From: Clostridia bacterium
GTDB taxonomy: Bacteria; Bacillota; Clostridia; Christensenellales; CAG-314
Assembly: GCA_028703495.1 (NCBI GenBank)
Contig: JAQVMT010000018.1
Span: 1-40,026 of the forward strand
Direction: 5' to 3'
DNA: 40,026 bases
A program made the position numbers and the translations under genes. This document shows positions 32,545 to 38,384 of the stretch, piece by piece. Within the stretch, counting starts at the first letter, position 1. Each line of letters begins with the position of its first letter. Below the pieces are notes generated by a model. The model ran no database searches, had not been told where the DNA came from, and saw only the letters and a list, made by a program, of their open reading frames with translations.

Positions 32545-32679
32545 ATGTTTACGATATATATTGACGAGGACGCGCACGACGCTATACAAGCGGTTAAGTG
32601 GCAGTCGGAGCAAATTAAAATAAGCAGCGGAAAAGGAATGCCGAGCTGCGCAATTCCCTCTCTTTTCTCTTGCTCTTAA
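32545..32679 (+). CDS. Possible 44-residue protein
   Basis: AAAGGAG 9-10 bases before the ATG is a strong ribosome site. The product (MFTIYIDEDAHDAIQAVKWQ then SEQIKISSGKG) starts like a small beta-alpha or ribbon-helix-helix protein but ends in a Ser/Cys-rich tail that looks unselected, so it may be a truncated gene. Its stop codon interlocks with that of the convergent gene at 32676. Confidence 0.45.
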   Translation: MFTIYIDEDAHDAIQAVKWQSEQIKISSGKGMPSCAIPSLFSCS

Positions 32680-33011
32680 ATACTTCCCAAATACAGTAGC
32701 TTGTTTTGCTCTTCTTCCGGCAACGAAAGAAAATAAGCGAACAACCTATCTAATAAGCATTGCTCGGTACGGTCGCGAAAGATAGCCGCTGCTTCTTCTG
32801 TAATAGATACGTGAATGTTATCTCGCGTTGAGTACGGCAGGCTGACGGACATTATTCGCAAATAGGTTTCCTTATCGCTAGCTGCCTTTGCAAGCCTATA
32901 AAGCGTAAGCAATGCCGTTATTAACGCTCCCTTATTAGCGTGCTTTGCTTTACAGACGCTCCGGATTTCGTCGTACAGCGCAGTGTTTACCGGCGTGTTT
33001 ATATGCACCAT
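32676..33011 (-). CDS. Small protein downstream of parB, ribbon-helix-helix-like N-terminus
   Basis: 111 residues from the ATG at 33011, chosen because AAAGGAG lies 7 bases upstream; a longer frame would start inside the palindrome at 33026. The N-terminus (MVHINTPVNTALYDEIRSVC then ALITALLTLYRLA) has the strand-helix-helix rhythm of RHH DNA-binding proteins; the rest is helical and acidic. It is third in the parA-parB direction, separated from parB only by a parS-like palindrome. A role as a partition or copy regulator is an inference from position and shape; no family was recognised. Confidence 0.72.
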   Translation of the reverse strand: MVHINTPVNTALYDEIRSVCKAKHANKGALITALLTLYRLAKAASDKETYLRIMSVSLPYSTRDNIHVSITEEAAAIFRDRTEQCLLDRLFAYFLSLPEEEQNKLLYLGSI

Positions 33012-33025
33012 ATATAACTCCTTTA

Positions 33026-33046
33026 GGGTGTCCAAGTTGGACACCC
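33026..33046. promoter_or_regulatory. parS-like palindrome 4 (perfect, 21 bp)
   Basis: Perfect palindrome: arms GGGTGTCCAA and TTGGACACCC around a central G, in the 39-bp gap between parB and the small downstream gene. Confidence 0.85.
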
Positions 33047-33050
33047 GTTT

Positions 33051-33995
33051 TTACTTACTTATAAAATTATCTATAATATCAAGCGCGGCGCTCGCCTTTT
33101 TAATTGCGGCGGCGAGCTGCTTATTATCTGCAACAGATAAGGTGTCCGGCAATGCTGATATTTTTTTTGCCGTTGACGTCAATTTTCTTTGCAGAGCGAC
33201 GGCGGCGTCTCTGTCGATTTCCACCGGGCTGTCGTCTATATCATCACCTTCGTTATTGCTAACCGTGCCGGTGTCCTTATATTCGTCCACCGCCTGCTGT
33301 GTAATGGTGGGCAAGCCGGCGCTCGTTACCTCCTCTAACAATTCGCGCTGCTTTTGCTGTGGCAGCTTTGCGGCGTCCACGGCTACGGTAAGCGGAAGGT
33401 TGTTATCCATAAGCTCTTCCTTCAGCTCCGGCGCGAGGTTCTTATCTAAATACTCATATCGCTGAGCCTGCGTTTTCGAGAGCTTTAAATCTCTAGCTAG
33501 CAAGTCGCGCTGCTTTGCTCCGAGCGAATAGCCGGCTTCTTTCAGCGCTGAGTAAACGCGCTTGAGATTGCCCACCTGCACCATAATATCCGCGTCGGTC
33601 TTGTCGCGCTGCTCTGCGTTGGTAGTGGTTATGGCGTACAGCTCCTTCAGCTCCGAAGATAGCGGCAGGTCGATTGCCGCCGTCGAGGTAACAATGCACG
33701 GCACTTCGTCGTAGCGGTCGTCGCCCTGCTCACGCAACTGTTTAATAGCGGTATAGCGGCGCTCGCCACCTATTATTTTATATTTATCGTCGTCTATCGG
33801 ATAGACTTCGATAGGCTCACGCAAGCCAACAGCCTTTATGCTGTCGGCAAGACTGTCTATATCCGAGATTGCGTACTTGTTGTTTTCATTAACAACAATA
33901 TCGTCAAACGGTATGTATTTAAGCTTGAGCGGCGTTGACTTACTATTAAGCAGCCCATTAACGCCCGGCGCGGAAAAGTCGATGTTTAAAACCAT
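33051..33995 (-). CDS. parB: ParB-family centromere-binding protein
   Basis: 314 residues. The N-terminal ParB/Srx domain shows IPFDDIVVNENNKYAI, SIKAVGLREPIEVYPI and the CTP-binding signature GGERRYTAIKQL. A helix-turn-helix follows (LGAKQRDLLARDLKLSKTQA), then a helical region with alternating KLPQQKQRELLEE, and a C-terminal dimerisation segment. It loads at parS and spreads as a clamp. It lies directly downstream of parA with a palindrome between them and another just after it, the usual ParABS layout. Ribosome site AAAGGAAC, about 9 bases. Confidence 0.94.
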   Translation of the reverse strand: MVLNIDFSAPGVNGLLNSKSTPLKLKYIPFDDIVVNENNKYAISDIDSLADSIKAVGLREPIEVYPIDDDKYKIIGGERRYTAIKQLREQGDDRYDEVPCIVTSTAAIDLPLSSELKELYAITTTNAEQRDKTDADIMVQVGNLKRVYSALKEAGYSLGAKQRDLLARDLKLSKTQAQRYEYLDKNLAPELKEELMDNNLPLTVAVDAAKLPQQKQRELLEEVTSAGLPTITQQAVDEYKDTGTVSNNEGDDIDDSPVEIDRDAAVALQRKLTSTAKKISALPDTLSVADNKQLAAAIKKASAALDIIDNFISK

Positions 33996-34018
33996 TTGAT
34001 TGTTCCTTTCTTATTTAT

Positions 34019-34043
34019 TAAGGTGTCCAACTTGGACACCTTA
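34019..34043. promoter_or_regulatory. parS-like palindrome 5 (perfect, 25 bp)
   Basis: Perfect 25-bp palindrome between parB start and parA stop: arms TAAGGTGTCCAA and TTGGACACCTTA around a central C. It is the longest and most symmetric member of the set and the best single candidate for the core centromere. Confidence 0.88.
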
Positions 34044-34799
34044 TTCGAGATACTCCTTAACGAGTGCGAGGTAGTCCACAACAGCCGTGCAGTCTTTCGC
34101 GTACTCAAGCAATGATTGCTCAGCAAACGTGCTCTCTTTAACCTTTACGCACTTTCTTATGTGCGTTTTAAAGGCGAGGTCTCCGAGCGCTTCGCGAACG
34201 GAAGCTTCGACTTCGCGACAAATATTAGTGTTTTCAAAGACGGTGATAAATGCTCCGCGAATGCGAATGTTGTCGTTGTACTCCTTTATATCGTCTATTA
34301 CCTTAATAACGTCCTTCAGACCGTCAAGACTGTAACTGTCTGCGCTGATAGGAATTATAACGTCGTCGGTGAAAGCAAGACCGTTGATAGTGGACACGTT
34401 CTTTACCGCTGTCGGACAATCAAGGATACAATAGTCATATCTGTCGCGCACCTTACGGATATGGCTTCTCAGCCGAAACTGAAGAACGTTTGTAGTGTCC
34501 ATAAGCGCTTGCTGATTAGCAAGGTCAAGTCCCTTGTCGCAAGGGATAACGTCAATATTCTTGTTGCGCGTGTGCTTAATGGTTTTTTCGACGTCGTATT
34601 CTTTATCGACGAGCAGATGAGCGACGCAGGGCGCGCCGGCTTCGTACACGCCTAAGCCGGTCGAGGTGTTAAGCTGCGGGTCGAGGTCTATAATAAGCAC
34701 GCGCTTGTTATATATAGACGCCAATATGTCAGCCACGACTAGCGATGACGTTGTCTTACCTACGCCGCCCTTCTGATTGCAAAACGCTATTGTTTTCAT
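34041..34799 (-). CDS. parA: ParA partition ATPase
   Basis: 252 residues from the ATG at 34799 (MKTIAFCNQKGGVGKTTSS), with AAGGAG 8 bases upstream; longer versions run into the promoter. Deviant Walker A KGGVGKTT at residues 10-17, LIIDLDPQLNTSTGL, Walker B-like YCILDCPT and PISADSYSLDGL: a type Ib/Soj-like ParA without an N-terminal HTH. It moves plasmid copies together with ParB. Promoter TTGACA-N17-TACACT lies 50-80 bases upstream, with a palindrome ATTACGTAAT in its spacer. Confidence 0.95.
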   Translation of the reverse strand: MKTIAFCNQKGGVGKTTSSLVVADILASIYNKRVLIIDLDPQLNTSTGLGVYEAGAPCVAHLLVDKEYDVEKTIKHTRNKNIDVIPCDKGLDLANQQALMDTTNVLQFRLRSHIRKVRDRYDYCILDCPTAVKNVSTINGLAFTDDVIIPISADSYSLDGLKDVIKVIDDIKEYNDNIRIRGAFITVFENTNICREVEASVREALGDLAFKTHIRKCVKVKESTFAEQSLLEYAKDCTAVVDYLALVKEYLE

Positions 34800-34849
34800 A
34801 ATTTCACTCCTTGTTGTTATATAGGCTCGTATATTATCCCTACGCTTAA

Positions 34850-34878
34850 AGTGTAGCACAGTTATTACGTAATGTCAA
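34850..34878 (-). promoter_or_regulatory. Promoter of parA-parB with palindromic operator candidate
   Basis: Minus strand: TTGACA at 34873-34878, 17-bp spacer, TACACT at 34850-34855. The spacer contains ATTACGTAAT (34863-34872), a perfect 10-bp palindrome where a repressor could block the polymerase. Confidence 0.78.
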
Positions 34879-34923
34879 CACATACTCAACATTTATTTTT
34901 GCCGTTTACCGCAACGACAATAT

Positions 34924-34952
34924 TTGACATAGACTATCATATTGTGTATTCT
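34924..34952 (+). promoter_or_regulatory. Promoter of the gene at 35006
   Basis: TTGACA at 34924-34929, 17-bp spacer and TATTCT at 34947-34952, divergent from the parA promoter about 45 bp away. Confidence 0.72.
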
Positions 34953-35005
34953 TTGAAGCAGGGCGAGAGCCAAACTTAGAAAACAGAAAAGAAAGGATAT
35001 AAGCT

Positions 35006-35395
35006 ATGTCATTCTTAAAACTTAAAGATTCGCCGTATTCAGTCTTTCACCCGATATTACAGTATGCCCGTGAAGAGGTGGCAAGCAACAATAACAGCGC
35101 GACGCGCTGCCTAGTAGAAGCGAGCCTATATGTATTTAAAAACTGTGTTGATTTAGATATGCAGACAATGTATAGAGATAATCGCGCGCCGTATTATTTA
35201 TCGAAGTGTCCGGACGATAAATGCTTTGATAATTTCAGAAATGCTATAAGCGGCAACCGGTATACTCACGACGACCTCATTGCATATTTTGAAACCTTTA
35301 TGGAGCACTACGAAGAGCTATATAAAAACGATTCAGCTCTTCGCGTAATACAAGTCGCGTTTGAATATGCGACTTGGAAGCCGGCACAGAGCTAA
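35006..35395 (+). CDS. Hypothetical protein between par and mobilisation loci
   Basis: 129 residues, MSFLKLKDSPYSVFHPILQY, soluble and mostly helical, with three Cys and an aromatic-rich centre (RDNRAPYYLSKCPDDKCF). No family recognised. It has its own promoter (34924-34952), the ribosome site AAAGGA and a strong terminator 11 bases after the stop codon, so it is a single-gene transcription unit divergent from parA. Confidence 0.8.
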   Translation: MSFLKLKDSPYSVFHPILQYAREEVASNNNSATRCLVEASLYVFKNCVDLDMQTMYRDNRAPYYLSKCPDDKCFDNFRNAISGNRYTHDDLIAYFETFMEHYEELYKNDSALRVIQVAFEYATWKPAQS

Positions 35396-35405
35396 CGAGC
35401 AAAGC

Positions 35406-35436
35406 AAAAGAAGCCCTCTCGCGAGGGCTTCTTTTT
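35406..35436 (+). terminator. Rho-independent terminator after the gene at 35006
   Basis: Perfect 13-bp stem AAAAGAAGCCCTC / GAGGGCTTCTTTT with a TCGC loop and trailing T residues; strong in both directions. Confidence 0.92.
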
Positions 35437-35496
35437 ATGTCTTTCTTTAAAAAAATAATCCGCTCAATTCAGTCGCTTGTTAATTATTTCACACAG

Positions 35497-35515
35497 GGTG
35501 TCCAACTTGGACACC
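35497..35515. promoter_or_regulatory. parS-like palindrome 6 (perfect core)
   Basis: GGTGTCCAACTTGGACACC is a perfect 19-bp palindrome in the non-coding region before the mobilisation genes, 1.5 kb from palindrome 5. Confidence 0.85.
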
Positions 35516-35603
35516 TAAAGTTAATTTTTTAACAAAGTGCTTCCGCACGGCTTCTCCCGTCTTATCTTCAGCACGCTATTTTACCACATACAGTAAAACA
35601 AGC

Positions 35604-35632
35604 TTGCATTTACAGGAAAACTATACTATAAT
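35604..35632 (+). promoter_or_regulatory. Promoter of the mobilisation operon
   Basis: TTGCAT at 35604-35609, 17-bp spacer, TATAAT at 35627-35632. It would start transcription just before the inverted repeats of the putative oriT and drive mobC, the relaxase and the giant helicase gene. Confidence 0.7.
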
Positions 35633-35639
35633 ACAGACG

Positions 35640-35762
35640 GAGCGAAGCGAAGTATAGCAAGCATTGCAAGTGTAGCCACACTTGCGACCGGCTCTTTGAG
35701 CCTTGCTTGTTGGTGGCTGCGCCCCCAAACCCCTTTTATATGCCGCCCTTTTAGCGGCATAG
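35640..35762. other. Putative origin of transfer (oriT)
   Basis: Directly upstream of the MobC-like and relaxase genes, an 8-bp inverted repeat GCAAGTGT / ACACTTGC (35666-35673, 35678-35685, loop AGCC) is enclosed by AGCAAG/CTTGCT and followed by GGCTC-TTT-GAGCC (35690-35702). Then comes GGTGGCTGCGCCCCCAAACC at 35711-35730, and a TGCCGC/GCGGCA hairpin lies at 35741-35759. Inverted repeats next to a GC-rich conserved-looking stretch beside the mob genes are typical of MOBP-type oriTs. The nic position cannot be read from sequence alone. The 35396-35639 stretch holds only the terminator, palindrome 6 and promoter listed. Confidence 0.6.
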
Positions 35763-35828
35763 CATAAATCCGCGCAACACTAACAACGCGCCGGACATAT
35801 GCCGAGGAACGGAAGGACGGTGTTTGCT

Positions 35829-36185
35829 ATGGCAAACAGAAAGCGCACGCGCCTTATAAGGCTTTACGTTACGGAAGAAGAATGGACGAATATCGAAGCG
35901 AGAATGAAGGACGCAAAGGCGAGCAACTTTTCTGATTACGCACGTCGCGCTCTTGTGAAAAATGAAATAGTGATAAGAGATTTCAGCGAGCTGAAGGAGC
36001 TGACGCGCGAGCTCGGAAACCTTGCGCGAAGCATTAACCAAATCGCGCTGCGAGTAAATGAAACGAGAAGTATATACGAGCAAGACGTTAAAGACTTGCA
36101 AGGATATTATGCTAACGTTAAACGCGCCGTGTCCGAACGTCTTGTTAAAATGGCAGAGGACGACTATGGCTTATACAAAGATTAA
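35829..36185 (+). CDS. MobC-like relaxosome accessory protein
   Basis: 118 residues from the ATG at 35829 (MANRKRTRLIRLYVTEEEWT). The N-terminal RLIRLYVTEEEW-helix-helix is a ribbon-helix-helix pattern that binds oriT. The C-terminal MobC domain has ELGNLARSINQIALRVNE, the family signature. It helps to melt oriT and guide the relaxase. GGAAGGA lies 12 bases upstream, somewhat far; an ATG 30 bases upstream is the alternative start. It overlaps the relaxase start by 20 bp. Confidence 0.9.
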   Translation: MANRKRTRLIRLYVTEEEWTNIEARMKDAKASNFSDYARRALVKNEIVIRDFSELKELTRELGNLARSINQIALRVNETRSIYEQDVKDLQGYYANVKRAVSERLVKMAEDDYGLYKD

Positions 36186-38367
36186 GGCAATTAAAAAGAC
36201 ACTCAGTAAAGCAATTAAATATATTGAGAATCCGGCAAAGACGGAAGGGCAGCAACTTGTTTACGGTTACGGCGTGGAGCCGTTGTGCGCAGCTGCTGAA
36301 TTTAAAATGACCGTCGAGCTTGCAAAGCAGGCGAAGGGAGACCGCTTCGCGGTCGGCGGCGCGAACAACATTGCGTATCACCTTATCCAAAGCTTTGCGC
36401 CGGAAGATAACGTCACTCCGGCGCAGGCGCTTGAAATCGGCAAGCAGCTTGCCGCGAATTTCACCGAGGGCAATTTCGAGTATGTCGTTTCAACTCACAT
36501 TGACAAAGGGCAAATTCACAACCACATTATAATTAACGCCACTTCTTTTAATACATTTAAAAAGCTTCGCACCGAACCGTACAAAACGGCGTCGAAGATA
36601 AGGGCGATTAGCGACAAGCTCTGCGCCGATAATCAGCTTTCGACAATTAAGAGCAACGAGCGCAGTATGTCGTCGTCGTATAAAGAATATCTTGCAACTA
36701 AAAACGATACGTCGTGGAAAGCGAATATCCGAAAGCGGCTATCGTGGCTGTTGCAATCTTGCAACAATTATGAGGACTTTATATCAGACGCTGCGGCGCT
36801 CGGCGTTACCGTCAATGTTGACGGTAAACACATTAAGTACAAAATGGAAGGGCAAGAGCGTTGGGTACGTGGGAACAAGCTTGACGATATGGACACCTAC
36901 ACGCGCGAGGGCGTGAAGAGCGCACTTGCTATAAACAGCAAGGTGCAAGCGGTCTTGAAGAATAATATAACGGCTGCCGTTAAGAGCAGCCACGATTACG
37001 AAAGTTACATAGCTGCGCTTGCAAAGAGCGACATAAGCGTGAGACGTCACACGGACGGCAGCACACTTTATGTCATAGGCGACGAAGAGAGCGTCAGCGA
37101 AACCGCGCTCGGCAAAGAGTATGAAGCGGCAAATATTATTACCGCGATATACTCGGACACAAAGATTATCAAAGCAGCGGAGAGCGGCAAGCGCGACGTC
37201 GCGGAATTGTATAAACAATCTGTCATAGAAAATCCGGCAAACAAAGAAACGCGAATTGTTATTGACGAACGGAGCATAAAGGAGATAACGACCGAGGGCG
37301 CGTTGATTGACCTACCGAGCGGCGGCGCGGTGTTTGTTGACAACAAACACATTAACTACTCGCCGCAAGGTAATAAGCGGCTGAGTATGGAAGTGTTTTT
37401 CAATACGAAGTTTAATTATTACGTGTCTGACCGTGCCGGCATTACGACAGAGCAAAAGGGCGAGAGCATTATCCGTGCGCTTTCACAGCAATACGGCGAA
37501 CCGCTTCACACGCTGAACGTGCCGGCTGACAACATTATTACCTTGTCCGACAAGGGCATAACAATTAAGCTGCCGGGCGTAGCGCGATTGTTTATCGAAA
37601 AAGAATACGTCTCTTACTCAAAGCTCAACGGCGGAAAGGTTGAGGTCTCGCTATACGACACCTACAACTACTCATACAAGGTGGACGACGCCGGCAATAA
37701 AAGAGCGACAATGCAGGGCAGCGAGTTAAGGCATTTGATAAGCAATGCTAAAGAGCCGGCGAGGACAACGGATAACAGCCTGTCCCGCAGGATAGGTTAT
37801 GCGGAGCGCAAGGCAAGCATAAACGAAGTTAAAGGACTATCGGCGGCGCTGCTTATGCTGCGCAAGGAAAACATACTAGAGAGAGAGAGGTACGACGAAA
37901 GAATGGCAGGCTTGGAAAAAGGCAGGAGCGACATTGAGAGCAGCAGAAACACTCTAAATAAAACGCTTGAGGGCTACAAAAACGTTGCTAAGTGTATTAA
38001 GACCTATCGCGAGTATTTACCATACGCAACGGAAGTTGAAAAACTACCCGACAAGCAAAAGGTATCATATAGCAACCTTCACCGGGTAGAGATTGCAGCT
38101 TTTGAAAAAGCAAAAAGCCTTCTCGCGCAGATGAACGTTGAAGTTGAAAGCGTAGACGAGGACAAGCTGCTTAATTTAATTAACGAGAAGGGTAAGGAGC
38201 TGTCGCAGCTTGACAACGATTTAGCGGTGCTAAATGCGCAGAAGGATAAACTCGCCGACGCGAGACAACGGCTCGATAGCGTACAGCAGATAAGCGCAGA
38301 AGGACTGCGAGAGCACGAACAGAAGCAGCGCTCGCGAGAAGAGCAAATAGATAACGACGGAATATGA
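36166..38367 (+). CDS. MOBP-type relaxase (MobA/MobL-like, VirD2 family)
   Basis: 733 residues from the ATG at 36166 (MAYTKIKAIKKTLSKAIKYI), AGAGGA 7 bases upstream; a longer frame over mobC is ignored. The N-terminal nuclease domain shows Tyr3 as a possible catalytic Tyr, the IENPAKTE pattern typical of Firmicutes mobilisation proteins, and the metal-binding His triad His111, His118 and His120 in HIDKGQIHNHIIIN. The middle of the protein carries repeated SGGAVFVDNKHINYSP-like segments (about 420-560). The C-terminal third is a long coiled coil (residues about 590-725). It nicks oriT and leads the strand through VirD4. The helicase gene begins 17 bases downstream. Confidence 0.94.
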   Translation: MAYTKIKAIKKTLSKAIKYIENPAKTEGQQLVYGYGVEPLCAAAEFKMTVELAKQAKGDRFAVGGANNIAYHLIQSFAPEDNVTPAQALEIGKQLAANFTEGNFEYVVSTHIDKGQIHNHIIINATSFNTFKKLRTEPYKTASKIRAISDKLCADNQLSTIKSNERSMSSSYKEYLATKNDTSWKANIRKRLSWLLQSCNNYEDFISDAAALGVTVNVDGKHIKYKMEGQERWVRGNKLDDMDTYTREGVKSALAINSKVQAVLKNNITAAVKSSHDYESYIAALAKSDISVRRHTDGSTLYVIGDEESVSETALGKEYEAANIITAIYSDTKIIKAAESGKRDVAELYKQSVIENPANKETRIVIDERSIKEITTEGALIDLPSGGAVFVDNKHINYSPQGNKRLSMEVFFNTKFNYYVSDRAGITTEQKGESIIRALSQQYGEPLHTLNVPADNIITLSDKGITIKLPGVARLFIEKEYVSYSKLNGGKVEVSLYDTYNYSYKVDDAGNKRATMQGSELRHLISNAKEPARTTDNSLSRRIGYAERKASINEVKGLSAALLMLRKENILERERYDERMAGLEKGRSDIESSRNTLNKTLEGYKNVAKCIKTYREYLPYATEVEKLPDKQKVSYSNLHRVEIAAFEKAKSLLAQMNVEVESVDEDKLLNLINEKGKELSQLDNDLAVLNAQKDKLADARQRLDSVQQISAEGLREHEQKQRSREEQIDNDGI

Positions 38368-38384
38368 GAAAGGGAGTATACAAA

